From the NCBI GenBank assembly GCA_902478645.1, contig CABSLV010000012.1, forward strand, positions 1-55,539: a stretch of 55,539 nucleotides of DNA, given 5' to 3'. The stretch comes from an uncultured Flavobacteriales bacterium. Lineage in GTDB: Bacteria; Bacteroidota; Bacteroidia; Flavobacteriales; UBA1820. Both the position numbers and the translations under genes were made by a program. A model generated the notes under the pieces. It saw only the letters and a program-made list of their open reading frames with translations, did no database searches and was not told the DNA's origin. Positions 33,097 to 41,899 of this stretch are shown piece after piece; position 1 is the stretch's first letter, and every line of letters begins with the position of its first letter.

Positions 33097-33771
33097 ATGG
33101 AAAAGATGGAAGAAAAGAAAAAAATAGAACAGGACCTGAGCCTCGAGCGCCGTTCGTACGAAAAATACCATTTGGACGAATCCACCGTGACGGACAACCC
33201 GATGGACTTGTTCCAGGCATGGTACAACCTGGCCGATGCCAGCAACCAGATCGACGAAGCGAACGCCATGACCGTATCCACCATCCGCCCCGAAGGGACT
33301 CCGAGAGCCCGCGTGGTGCTGCTCAAACGTTTCACGTGGGAAGGTTTTTACTTCTACACCAACTACATGAGTGAGAAAGGCCGCGACATTGCCGCCTGCC
33401 CCTCGGTATGCCTGTCGTTCTTCTGGGACGCTTTCGAGCGGGAGATCATCATCGAAGGGGAGGCGGAAAAAGCCCCGGCCGACGTTTCGGACGGATACTT
33501 CGCTACCCGTCCCCGAGGCTCTCGCTTGGGAGCCTGGGCTTCGGAGCAGAGCCAGGTAGTCCCTTCCCGCGAGTACCTCGACCTCCGGCTAGAAGACTTC
33601 GAGAAACAATTCGAAGGCAAGGACGTACCCCGGCCGCCCCACTGCGGACTGTACCTGGTGCGCCCCCGGGTGATCGAATTCTGGCAGGGCCGTCCCAACC
33701 GGATGCACGACCGCCTGCGTTACACCCTCCAGGAGGATTTTTCCTGGAAACTGGAACGCCTGGCCCCCTAA
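33097..33771 (+). CDS. pdxH: pyridoxamine 5'-phosphate oxidase
   Basis: FMN enzyme of 224 aa that oxidises PNP or PMP to PLP. Typical segments: RVVLLKRFTWEGFYFYTNYMSEKG, the FFWDAFER FMN region, GSRLGAWASEQSQVV, and the C-terminal IEFWQGRPNRMHDRLRY that binds PLP phosphate. ATG at 33097 was chosen; the frame runs further upstream through tcdA but the family starts here (an alternative ATG lies three codons on). The enzyme needs O2, which is notable if the host is a strict anaerobe. Confidence 0.94.
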   Translation: MEKMEEKKKIEQDLSLERRSYEKYHLDESTVTDNPMDLFQAWYNLADASNQIDEANAMTVSTIRPEGTPRARVVLLKRFTWEGFYFYTNYMSEKGRDIAACPSVCLSFFWDAFEREIIIEGEAEKAPADVSDGYFATRPRGSRLGAWASEQSQVVPSREYLDLRLEDFEKQFEGKDVPRPPHCGLYLVRPRVIEFWQGRPNRMHDRLRYTLQEDFSWKLERLAP

Positions 33772-33828
33772 CCCCCCCACGGCAAAAACGAAAGAAAAAA
33801 ACAACAAACAAATAAACAAAAGAACATT

Positions 33829-35364
33829 ATGGACAAGAAAGTACTTCTGATGATCCTCGACGGATGGGGCATTGCCCAGGACAAGAGCGTATCGGCCATC
33901 GACCGGGCGCAGACACCCTTCATGGACTCCCTGCGGGATCGTTATCCCTACACCACACTCGATGCTTCCGGCATGGCGGTCGGCCTGCCCGAAGGACAGA
34001 TGGGCAACTCCGAGGTAGGACACATGAACCTCGGCGCCGGACGCGTGGTTTATCAGAATCTGGTGAAAATATCGCTGGCAGCCAAGGACGGCTCGCTGGC
34101 CAAAAACCCGGTACTGGTCGATGCCTTCGAGACGGCGAAAAAGAACGGCGGAAAGGTACACCTGATCGGTCTGCTCTCCGACGGAGGCGTGCACTCCCAC
34201 ATCGAACACCTGGAGGGCTTGCTCGACGCCGCCAAGGAAAACGGAGTGAAAGACGTGTACGTCCATGCCTTCATGGACGGCCGCGACTGCGACCCCAAGA
34301 GTGGAAAGGGTTTTGTCGAGCAACTGCTCGAACACATGAAGGTTTCGGGCGGAAAACTGGCCTCGATCACCGGTCGCTACTATGCCATGGACCGCGACAA
34401 CCGTTGGGAACGCGTCAAAGAAGCCTATGACACGCTGGTACACGGACAGGGTGCTGCCACCGCTACCGACCCGATCGCAGCGGTCGAAGCCTCCTACCAG
34501 GCGGGCGTTACCGACGAATTCATCCGCCCGATCGTCCTCACCGGAGCCGACGGCCAGCCCGTGGCTACGATCCAGGACGGAGACGTGGTGATCAACTTCA
34601 ACTTCCGCAGCGACCGGGGCCGGGAGATCACCAATGTCCTCAGCCAGGAAGATCATCCGGATTTCGGCATGAAAAAGCTCAACATCAAGTACGTGTCGAT
34701 GACCAAATACGACGACAAGTTCGTCGGTGTGGACGTGCTCTTCGGCAGCGAAGACCTCCACGATACACTGGGCGAACTGGTATCCAAAGCCGGCAAGAAA
34801 CAGATCCGCATTGCCGAGACCGAAAAATACCCCCACGTAACGTTCTTTTTCTCCGGCGGCCGCGAGACTCCTTTCGAAGGCGAGGAACGCATCCTCTGCC
34901 CTTCGCCCAAGGTAGCGACCTACGACCTGCAACCGGAGATGAGCGCCGGCGAGGTGCGGGACAAGATCCTGCCCGAGTTGGAAAAGCGTTCGGCCGACTT
35001 CATCTGCCTGAACTTCGCCAACTCCGACATGGTAGGCCACACCGGTATCATGGACGCCGCCATCCGTGCCGACCAGACGGTCGATGCCTGCGCCCGCGCC
35101 GTGGCTGAAACCGCACTGAAAAACGGCTACACGGTCCTGATCACCGCCGACCACGGCAACTCCGAACTGATGATCAATCCCGACGGGTCGCCCAACACGG
35201 CTCACACGACCAACCCCGTGCCGTTCCACTTGCTGGACAACGAATACCACCCGGCCCTGCGCTCGGGCGGACGTCTGGGCGACATCGCACCGACGATCGT
35301 CGAACTGATGGGCCTCACCCCCTCACCGCTGATGACCGGGGTAAGCCTGATCGAGCACAAATAA
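33829..35364 (+). CDS. gpmI: 2,3-bisphosphoglycerate-independent phosphoglycerate mutase
   Basis: Alkaline-phosphatase-fold enzyme of 511 aa interconverting 3- and 2-phosphoglycerate in glycolysis. Metal ligand Asp11 (LMILDGWG), phosphorylated Ser61 in GQMGNSEVGH, the HAFMDGRD segment, NFRSDRGREIT, the NSDMVGHTG block and TADHGNSE near the C-terminus are all intact. Full length. It is followed 16 bases later by prmA. Confidence 0.97.
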   Translation: MDKKVLLMILDGWGIAQDKSVSAIDRAQTPFMDSLRDRYPYTTLDASGMAVGLPEGQMGNSEVGHMNLGAGRVVYQNLVKISLAAKDGSLAKNPVLVDAFETAKKNGGKVHLIGLLSDGGVHSHIEHLEGLLDAAKENGVKDVYVHAFMDGRDCDPKSGKGFVEQLLEHMKVSGGKLASITGRYYAMDRDNRWERVKEAYDTLVHGQGAATATDPIAAVEASYQAGVTDEFIRPIVLTGADGQPVATIQDGDVVINFNFRSDRGREITNVLSQEDHPDFGMKKLNIKYVSMTKYDDKFVGVDVLFGSEDLHDTLGELVSKAGKKQIRIAETEKYPHVTFFFSGGRETPFEGEERILCPSPKVATYDLQPEMSAGEVRDKILPELEKRSADFICLNFANSDMVGHTGIMDAAIRADQTVDACARAVAETALKNGYTVLITADHGNSELMINPDGSPNTAHTTNPVPFHLLDNEYHPALRSGGRLGDIAPTIVELMGLTPSPLMTGVSLIEHK

Positions 35365-35380
35365 TCCCGCGGGACAAACG

Positions 35381-36211
35381 ATGGATTACCTGGAATTTGC
35401 CTTGACCGTTTCCCCGGCCGACCCGGGACTGGAAATCGCCCAGGCTGCGCTCTCCACCCTGCCGTTCGACACCTTCACGATGGACGACGGAGTCCTGCGA
35501 GCCTACATCCCGCAGGAGAGTTTCTCGCAGGAAGATTTCGACGGGCTTTTCCTCTGGGACCTGGAGGGTTTTCAGATCTCGTACCAAGTAACGAAGATCC
35601 CCCAGCGCAACTGGAACGAAGAGTGGGAAAAGAACTTCTCACCCATCGAAGTCGAAGGGCGGGCCACGATCCGCGCTCCGTTCCACCCGGCCCCAGCCTC
35701 GGGAATGGACATCCTCATCGAGCCGCGCATGTCCTTCGGCACGGGACACCACCAAACGACCTACATGATGGTCGCCCATGTGCTGGACACCGACTGCGCC
35801 GGCAAGGATGTGTGCGACATGGGATGCGGGACGGGGGTACTGGCCATTGCCGCAGCCAAGAAAGGCGCGAAAAACGTCCTGGCAGCCGACATCGACTCCT
35901 GGGCCTACGAAAACGCGAAAGACAACGTCGCCGCCAATGCCTGCCCGCAGATCCGGGTGGTACAGGGCGGTGCGGAGGTCCTGGGCGAGCAGACCTTCGA
36001 CCTGTTCCTGGCCAACATCAACCGCAACATCCTGCTGCGCTACATGGAGGACTACGCACGCGCCGTCCGTCCCGGTGGTTTTTTGGTGATGAGCGGTTTT
36101 TACACCCCGGACAACGCCGCGATCGAACAGGAAGCGGCCAAGTACGGGTTCACACGGGTAAAGGCGCTCGAAAAAGACCGGTGGAGCGCACTCAAATTCC
36201 GCAAGGACTGA
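35381..36211 (+). CDS. prmA: ribosomal protein L11 methyltransferase
   Basis: Protein of 276 aa. An N-terminal L11-binding domain (about 1-90) precedes a SAM domain with MSFGTGHHQTT (117-127), the PrmA signature, motif I DMGCGTGVLA at 146-155 and the NINRN catalytic-loop region near 212. It trimethylates ribosomal protein L11. Close spacing to gpmI suggests co-transcription; the hairpin at 36227-36285 ends the unit. Confidence 0.93.
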   Translation: MDYLEFALTVSPADPGLEIAQAALSTLPFDTFTMDDGVLRAYIPQESFSQEDFDGLFLWDLEGFQISYQVTKIPQRNWNEEWEKNFSPIEVEGRATIRAPFHPAPASGMDILIEPRMSFGTGHHQTTYMMVAHVLDTDCAGKDVCDMGCGTGVLAIAAAKKGAKNVLAADIDSWAYENAKDNVAANACPQIRVVQGGAEVLGEQTFDLFLANINRNILLRYMEDYARAVRPGGFLVMSGFYTPDNAAIEQEAAKYGFTRVKALEKDRWSALKFRKD

Positions 36212-36226
36212 CTTCCCTGCCTCCAT

Positions 36227-36285
36227 ACCTCTTGAAAAAAAAGCGCTGCGGCACGAGTGCCGCAGCGCTTTTTTTTTCAAGAGGT
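36227..36285. terminator. bidirectional terminator between prmA and meaB with extended stem
   Basis: Core AGCGCTGCGGCA / TGCCGCAGCGCT with a CGAG loop, preceded by eight A and followed by nine T. Outside the A/T tracts, ACCTCTTG (36227-36234) pairs with CAAGAGGT (36278-36285), so the inverted repeat extends past the U-tract. It serves the convergent genes prmA and meaB. Confidence 0.88.
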
Positions 36286-36292
36286 TTTATCT

Positions 36293-37321
36293 TTATTTCC
36301 CGTCGGCTCCTTCCGCACTTTCACCCCGGAAACGCTCCAAAAGGCGTTTGGCCGCCGTGATGGCGGGCAGCTTGCCGCTTTCGACCTGATGCTGGGTAAA
36401 GTCCAACACCTCGCTCACGGCAGGTGCATGCAGGAAATCATATTTCAGGTAGTAATCGATGATCTCGTTCATCCATGCGATATTCTGTTCCATGCGTTTG
36501 GCCTGGAAATACCCCGTCTGGCACATCAGTTCGTGATGGCGGACGATGACATCCCATATCGCATCCAGACCGCGCTGCTCCACGGAGGAGCAGGTGAGCA
36601 CCTCGGGTTCCCAACCGGAATCCTGCGCCGGGAACAAACGCATCGCATTGGCGTACTCCCGGGCTGCCATCTGGCTCATGGTAACATTGTCGCCGTCGGC
36701 CTTGGTGATTACCAGTGCATCGGCCATCTCCATGATGCCCTTCTTGATGCCCTGGAGTTCGTCGCCCGCTCCGGCCAGCATCAGCAGCAGGAAAAAGTCG
36801 GCGATCTCGGCCACCGTCGTTTCACTCTGCCCTACCCCGACCGTTTCGATCAGGATCACTTCGTAACCGGCCGCTTCGCACAACAGCATCGTCTCGCGCG
36901 TCTTGTTGTTCACCCCGCCTAGAGTAGCTCCGGAAGCCGAGGGACGGATGTAAGCCATCGGGTCGTTGGCCAGGGATTCCATTCGCGTCTTGTCGCCCAG
37001 GATAGAACCTTTGGAACGTTGGGAAGAGGGGTCGATGGTCAGCACGGCCAACTTCTTGCCCATGCCGGTGATCAGTTTGCCGAACGATTCAATAAAGGTT
37101 GATTTGCCCACGCCCGGCACGCCGGTGATGCCCACGCGCAGACTGTTGCCGGTGTGGGGAAGGATGATCTCCAGCACCTTTTCGGCCAGGGCGACATCGG
37201 AAGGCAATTTGCTCTCGATCAGCGTAATGGCTCTTGAAAGCATGATGCGGTCTCCCGCGAGGATCGCCTGGGCGTACTCCTGGGGAGAGAAACGTTTTCT
37301 CGGTGTGTAGGTTAGAGGCAT
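36293..37321 (-). CDS. meaB: methylmalonyl-CoA mutase-associated GTPase MeaB
   Basis: G3E-family P-loop GTPase of 342 aa that protects and loads B12 on methylmalonyl-CoA mutase. Walker A GVPGVGKST is at 67-75, the Mg2+ loop DPSSQRSKGSILGDKTRM follows near 106-123, ETVGVGQSE is the switch III-like element, and TKADGDN is the guanine-specificity motif. ATG at 37321 gives the family N-terminus; upstream codons are AT-rich and non-coding. It is divergent from mce, so all are tied to the methylmalonyl-CoA pathway; the mutase itself is outside the window. Confidence 0.94.
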   Translation of the reverse strand: MPLTYTPRKRFSPQEYAQAILAGDRIMLSRAITLIESKLPSDVALAEKVLEIILPHTGNSLRVGITGVPGVGKSTFIESFGKLITGMGKKLAVLTIDPSSQRSKGSILGDKTRMESLANDPMAYIRPSASGATLGGVNNKTRETMLLCEAAGYEVILIETVGVGQSETTVAEIADFFLLLMLAGAGDELQGIKKGIMEMADALVITKADGDNVTMSQMAAREYANAMRLFPAQDSGWEPEVLTCSSVEQRGLDAIWDVIVRHHELMCQTGYFQAKRMEQNIAWMNEIIDYYLKYDFLHAPAVSEVLDFTQHQVESGKLPAITAAKRLLERFRGESAEGADGK

Positions 37322-37454
37322 TTGAGGAAAAACTTTGTTGAAAATTTTAGCGCAAATATCGCGATTTATACACAATAAATACCGAAATTTGCCAGGTAAA
37401 AATTTTGGACAAAAACAAAACACCTTAAAAATCAACTTCATAAACTCTTAAATC

Positions 37455-37898
37455 ATGAAAGTAGATCATATCGAACACATCGGTATCGCTGTGAGCAACC
37501 TCGAGGAGGCCATCAAGTTTTACGAAGAAGCCCTGGGGCTGAAGTGCTACGCCATCGAAGAAGTAGCCGAACAGAAAGTCCGCACCGCCTTCTTCAAAGT
37601 AGGCCAGACCAAGATCGAACTGCTGGAATCCACCGCTCCGGACGGCCCGATCGGCAAATTCATCGAGAAGAAGGGTCAGGGCATCCAACACATGGCCTTT
37701 GCCGTGAAAGACCTGCCTGCCCAGCTCAAAGATGCCGAAGAGAAAGGCGTTATGCTCATCGACAAAGCTCCTCGTCACGGTGCCGAAGGTCTCAACATCG
37801 CATTCCTGCATCCCAAATCCACTTTCGGCGTGCTGACCGAACTGTGTGAAAACCCCAACGAAGGTTCCTGCGGCTGCAAATCCTGCGACTGCGAATAA
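37455..37898 (+). CDS. mce: methylmalonyl-CoA epimerase
   Basis: Vicinal-oxygen-chelate enzyme of 147 aa interconverting (R)- and (S)-methylmalonyl-CoA. Two beta-alpha-beta modules carry the metal ligands: His8 in HIEHIGIAV, a His in GIQHMAFAV, and the Glu in FGVLTELCE. The last residues after the fold, ENPNEGSCGCKSCDCE, add four Cys in a CxCxxCxC array that the core family does not need. First gene of the epimerase-decarboxylase unit, 69 bases before mmdA. Confidence 0.95.
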   Translation: MKVDHIEHIGIAVSNLEEAIKFYEEALGLKCYAIEEVAEQKVRTAFFKVGQTKIELLESTAPDGPIGKFIEKKGQGIQHMAFAVKDLPAQLKDAEEKGVMLIDKAPRHGAEGLNIAFLHPKSTFGVLTELCENPNEGSCGCKSCDCE

Positions 37899-37967
37899 GG
37901 AAACACCGGAGTTTTTACCGAGATAACCATTCACACCAACAAAAAGAAACACAATCCATATTCTGTT

Positions 37968-39530
37968 ATGTCTGAAATCACCGCAAAAATCCGCGAGCTC
38001 GTCGAGAAAAGGGACGTAGCTTACCTGGGCGGAGGGGAAAAGCGCATCGCTTCCCAGCACAACAAGAACAAACTGACGGCCCGCGAACGCATCGACCTGC
38101 TGTTGGACGAAGGTTCCTTCGAGGAATTCGACATGTTCGTCACGCACCGCACCACTGCCTTCGGCATGGAAAAGGAGAAATACTACGGCGACGGTGTGGT
38201 AACCGGTCGTGGTACGATCGACGGCCGCGTGGTGTATGTCGCTGCACAGGACTTCACCGTGTTCGGCGGTAGCCTTTCGGAAACTTTTGCCCTGAAGATC
38301 TGCAAGATCATGGATCAGGCCATGCTGGTTGGCGCTCCGGTGATCGCTCTGAACGACTCGGGCGGTGCACGTATCCAGGAAGGTGTTCGTTCGCTGGCCG
38401 GCTTTGCCGAAATCTTCCAGCGCAACATTCTGGCTTCCGGTGTCATCCCGCAGATCTCCGGTATCTTCGGCCCCTGCGCCGGCGGTTCGGTATATTCCCC
38501 GGCTCTGACGGACTTCATCCTGATGACGGAATCCACCTCGTACATGTTCCTTACGGGCCCGACGGTGGTCAAATCGGTAACGGGCGAGGATATTACCACC
38601 GAGAAACTGGGCGGTGCCAGCGTACACGCCACCAAATCGGGTGTGACGCACTTCGTAGCCAAAGATGACCAGGAAGGTATCCTGATGATCCGCAAACTCT
38701 TGAGCTACCTGCCGTCCAACAACCTGGAGGAAGCTCCCATCATCTCGTGCAACGACCCGATCGACCGTCTGGAAGATTCGCTCAACGACATCATCCCCGA
38801 CGACCCGAACAAACCGTACGACATGATGGAGGTCATCAAAGCCATCGTGGACAACGGCGAACTGCTGGAAGTTCACTCCAGCTATGCCAAGAGCATCATC
38901 GTGGGCTTTGCCCGCTTCAACGGCCGTCCGGTGGGTATCGTAGCCAACCAGCCGAAGTTCCTGGCCGGTGTACTGGACATCAACTCTTCGCGTAAAGGCG
39001 CCCGTTTCGTACGCTTCTGCGACGCGTTCAATATTCCTTTGGTCATCCTGGTGGACGTTCCCGGCTTCCTGCCCGGCTCGGGTCAGGAGTACGGCGGCGT
39101 GATCGTACACGGAGCCAAACTGCTCTACGCATTCGGTGAAGCTACCGTGCCCAAGGTAACCGTTACCCTGCGCAAATCCTACGGTGGTGCACACTGCGTG
39201 ATGAGCCCCAAACAGTTGCGTGGCGACATGAACTACGCATGGCCTTCGGCCGAGATCGCTGTGATGGGCGCCAAGGGAGCTGTGGGTATCCTCAACGGCG
39301 GTGAACTCAAAAAGATGGAAGACCCCGAAGCAAAAGCCAAATTCATCCAGGAAAAGGAGGACGAATACACCAAGGAATTCGCCAACCCGTACCAGGCCGC
39401 TTCGCTGGGCTACATCGACGACGTGATCATCCCGAAGAACACCCGTTTCCGCGTGATCCGCGCTCTGGAGGCTCTGGCCAACAAGAAACAGTTGAACCCT
39501 GCCAAGAAACACGGCAATATTCCTTTGTAA
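37968..39530 (+). CDS. mmdA: methylmalonyl-CoA decarboxylase alpha subunit (carboxyltransferase)
   Basis: Biotin-dependent carboxyltransferase of 520 aa with the two crotonase-like halves of the acyl-CoA carboxylase beta family. Visible are ERIDLLLDEGSFEEFD, the CoA pocket with GGARIQEGVRSL and GPCAGGSVYSPALTDF, and in the second half PGFLPGSGQEYGG and SYGGAHCVM. It moves CO2 from methylmalonyl-CoA to biotin on the carrier encoded downstream. With OadG, carrier and OadB-like genes next to it and mce before it, the sodium-pumping decarboxylase assignment is stronger than propionyl-CoA carboxylase. Codon use is that of a highly expressed gene. Confidence 0.94.
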   Translation: MSEITAKIRELVEKRDVAYLGGGEKRIASQHNKNKLTARERIDLLLDEGSFEEFDMFVTHRTTAFGMEKEKYYGDGVVTGRGTIDGRVVYVAAQDFTVFGGSLSETFALKICKIMDQAMLVGAPVIALNDSGGARIQEGVRSLAGFAEIFQRNILASGVIPQISGIFGPCAGGSVYSPALTDFILMTESTSYMFLTGPTVVKSVTGEDITTEKLGGASVHATKSGVTHFVAKDDQEGILMIRKLLSYLPSNNLEEAPIISCNDPIDRLEDSLNDIIPDDPNKPYDMMEVIKAIVDNGELLEVHSSYAKSIIVGFARFNGRPVGIVANQPKFLAGVLDINSSRKGARFVRFCDAFNIPLVILVDVPGFLPGSGQEYGGVIVHGAKLLYAFGEATVPKVTVTLRKSYGGAHCVMSPKQLRGDMNYAWPSAEIAVMGAKGAVGILNGGELKKMEDPEAKAKFIQEKEDEYTKEFANPYQAASLGYIDDVIIPKNTRFRVIRALEALANKKQLNPAKKHGNIPL

Positions 39531-39533
39531 ACC

Positions 39534-39929
39534 ATGATGAACATGATGAATTTCCTGCTTTCAGCATCGGCCGAAATGCCGGCCAACGGAGATACTGCGT
39601 TCATTATCGGTGTAGGCGGATCGGTTCTGGTCATCCTGATCATGGCCGTCATCGCTGTGATATTCATCCTGCTGTTCCGCTACATGTCCAAGGGACTGCG
39701 CATGAAGAAAACGGTCAACAAGGATGCCGCCGATGCTCCCGTTCCTCTGAAAGGCAAACTGCCGGCCAATACGGTAGCCGCCATTTCGGCAGCTGTCTAT
39801 CGGTACATGGAGGACTCGATGGCCGAGGAGAACACCATCATCACCATCGACCGCGCAGCCAAGATCTACTCCCCGTGGAGCTCCAAGATCTACGTAACCA
39901 ATGCGCGCATTTTCAACTCCAGGCGATGA
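39534..39929 (+). CDS. OadG-related small membrane subunit (delta)
   Basis: Protein of 131 aa with one membrane helix (about 24-48), then a basic cytoplasmic stretch and a C-terminal domain typical of the OadG/MmdD group in Bacteroidetes. The subunit holds alpha to the membrane beta subunit and stabilises the complex. The gene starts three bases after the mmdA stop; ATGs at 39534, 39537 and 39543 compete, and the exact start is open. Confidence 0.82.
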   Translation: MMNMMNFLLSASAEMPANGDTAFIIGVGGSVLVILIMAVIAVIFILLFRYMSKGLRMKKTVNKDAADAPVPLKGKLPANTVAAISAAVYRYMEDSMAEENTIITIDRAAKIYSPWSSKIYVTNARIFNSRR

Positions 39930-39969
39930 GCCGTTCACGGATTGTTCCAATCGATAAATCACGCAAACA

Positions 39970-40389
39970 ATGAAATCATACAAATTCAAGATCAACAACA
40001 GCGACTTTACGGTGGACATCACCGGTGCTGAAGACAACATCATCGAACTCGAAGTAAACGGCACGCCGTTCAAGGTGGAAATGGAGAAAGCGGTCAAAGC
40101 TGCTCCCAAAACCCCCAAGGTGGTCAATGCTCCCGTAGCTCAGAACGCCAAGACGCAGCCGGTAAGCTCCTCGGCCGTATCCAAGGTGGAAGCTCCCCTG
40201 CCGGGCGTGATCCTTTCGGTCAACGTCAAGGAAGGCGACACGGTAAAATCCGGCGATACGCTGATGGTCATGGAAGCCATGAAGATGGAAAACGCCATCA
40301 TGGCCGAAGTGGGCGGTGTGGTAAAAGCAGTGAAAGTAAAACCGCAGGACTCCGTACTTCAGGGAGACATCCTGGTAGAAATCGCGTAA
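39970..40389 (+). CDS. mmdC: biotin carboxyl carrier subunit of the decarboxylase
   Basis: Protein of 139 aa. N-terminal domain (1-40), an Ala/Pro/Lys linker (42-70), then a biotinyl domain with VMEAMKMEN, biotinylated Lys105. It carries CO2 from MmdA to the membrane subunit. Co-transcribed with its neighbours (4 bases to mmdB). Confidence 0.95.
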   Translation: MKSYKFKINNSDFTVDITGAEDNIIELEVNGTPFKVEMEKAVKAAPKTPKVVNAPVAQNAKTQPVSSSAVSKVEAPLPGVILSVNVKEGDTVKSGDTLMVMEAMKMENAIMAEVGGVVKAVKVKPQDSVLQGDILVEIA

Positions 40390-40393
40390 AAAC

Positions 40394-41644
40394 ATGAGAC
40401 GTTTTCTGATCGTACTGATCACGCTGGCGACTTTCGGACTGGTATCGGCCCTGGCCGAGGGAACGTTTGTTCCCGAGGCAGCCGCTTCCAGCGGAAACAT
40501 CTTCTACGAAACGCTGGACGGGCTTCAGAACTTTCTGAAATCCACCTCGTTCGCCAACATCGACTACCGAAACCTCATCATGATCGTCATCGGCTTTGCC
40601 TACATCATGCTGGCCATCTTCTGGGGCTTCGAACCCCTGCTGCTGGTCCCCATCGGTTTCGGTGTGATCCTGGGCAACATTCCCGGAGCGGAACACATCG
40701 GTGTGTACGCTCAGGAAGAAGGCTCGGTGATGTACTACCTGTACCAGGGCGTCAAACTGGGCATTTATCCGCCGCTGGTATTCCTGGGCATCGGTGCGAT
40801 GACCGACTTCTCCAATCTGATCGCCAACCCCAAACTGATGCTCTTGGGTGCTGCTGCTCAGATCGGTATTTTCGGTACCTTCGCTGCCGCCATCGCCCTG
40901 GGCTTTGATGCCAAGGAAGCCGGCTCGATCGCCATCATCGGTGGTGCGGACGGCCCGACGGCCATCTACGTAACCAGCATCCTCAACCCGGACTACATGG
41001 GTGCCATCGCCATCGCTGCCTACTCGTACATGGCCTTGGTTCCGGTGATCCAGCCCCCGTTGATGCGTCTGCTGGTTCCCAAGCACGAGCGCGCCATCCG
41101 TATGAAACCGGCCCGTATCGTAACCCAGAAGGAGAAGATCATGTTCCCCATCATCGGCTTTATCCTGTGCGCTTTCGTAGCACCGGATGCCATTCCGCTG
41201 CTGGGTACCCTGTTCCTGGGTAACCTGCTGAAGGAGTCGGGCGTAACCAAACGCCTGGCCGACACGGCAGCCAACTCGATGAACAGCATGGTGGTCATCA
41301 TCCTGGGACTGACGGTGGGTGCTTCCACGCAGGCCTCGGTATTCCTGACCGAGAAATCCCTGAAGATCTTCTTCCTGGGAGTAGTAGCCTTCTCGATCGC
41401 TACGGCTGCCGGACTGCTCTTCGCCCGCTTGATGAACCTGTTCCTCAAGAAAGAGAACAAGATCAACCCGCTCATCGGTTCGGCCGGAGTATCGGCAGTG
41501 CCGATGGCTGCCCGCGTATCGGAAATGGAAGGCCTCAAGGTGGACCCCAAAAACCACCTGCTGATGCACGCCATGGCTCCGAACGTAGCCGGTGTGATCG
41601 GTTCGGCCATCGCAGCCGGCGTACTGCTGAGCTTCCTGCGATAA
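40394..41644 (+). CDS. mmdB: sodium-pumping decarboxylase beta subunit (OadB/MmdB family)
   Basis: Integral membrane protein of 416 aa with about nine to eleven helices. It decarboxylates carboxybiotin and pumps Na+ outward. Family elements: GFGVILGNIPG, the FGAAAQ-like LLGAAAQIGIFGTFAAA, GGADGPTAIY, the region with the catalytic Asp, and NSMNSMVVIILGLTVG. An extra N-terminal signal-like helix (about 1-22, MRRFLIVLITLATFGLVSAL) precedes the core. Last gene before the terminator at 41674. Confidence 0.94.
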   Translation: MRRFLIVLITLATFGLVSALAEGTFVPEAAASSGNIFYETLDGLQNFLKSTSFANIDYRNLIMIVIGFAYIMLAIFWGFEPLLLVPIGFGVILGNIPGAEHIGVYAQEEGSVMYYLYQGVKLGIYPPLVFLGIGAMTDFSNLIANPKLMLLGAAAQIGIFGTFAAAIALGFDAKEAGSIAIIGGADGPTAIYVTSILNPDYMGAIAIAAYSYMALVPVIQPPLMRLLVPKHERAIRMKPARIVTQKEKIMFPIIGFILCAFVAPDAIPLLGTLFLGNLLKESGVTKRLADTAANSMNSMVVIILGLTVGASTQASVFLTEKSLKIFFLGVVAFSIATAAGLLFARLMNLFLKKENKINPLIGSAGVSAVPMAARVSEMEGLKVDPKNHLLMHAMAPNVAGVIGSAIAAGVLLSFLR

Positions 41645-41673
41645 GTTCCGGACGGACACTCCCGATCCATAAC

Positions 41674-41707
41674 GCCGCGCTCCCTTTCGGGAGCGCGGCT
41701 TTTTTTA
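41674..41707 (+). terminator. terminator of the mce-mmd operon
   Basis: Perfect 11-bp stem GCCGCGCTCCC / GGGAGCGCGGC (41674-41684 and 41689-41699) with a TTTC loop, followed by eight T. Confidence 0.95.
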
Positions 41708-41761
41708 TCCACGCAGAGAACTTCCCCCGCGTTTTATCTTTTCATTAAGAACGCTTCCACA

Positions 41762-41872
41762 GAGAAATTGCTTACCTTTGGATTAAGCAGGATAAGGCAG
41801 CCCCGGCGTAGCCCGAAAAGGCAAAAACCGACGGTTCTCCGACACCCGAATGCCCGCCGCGGTGTATCTTTG
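41762..41872 (+). repeat. dispersed, diverged copy of the promoter repeat upstream of the S4 gene
   Basis: Begins with TACCTTTGGATTAAGCAGG (41773 on), which parallels the start of the 6825 unit, and ends with a -7 box TATCTTTG at 41865-41872, 28 bases before the next ATG. Similarity in the middle is weak, so kinship is tentative. Confidence 0.4.
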
Positions 41873-41899
41873 CATCCACATGAAAAAAATCGAACGACG

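Noticed and set aside
38315..38695. Minus-strand open frame inside mmdA
   Set aside because: Shadow frame in a highly expressed gene with strong codon bias.
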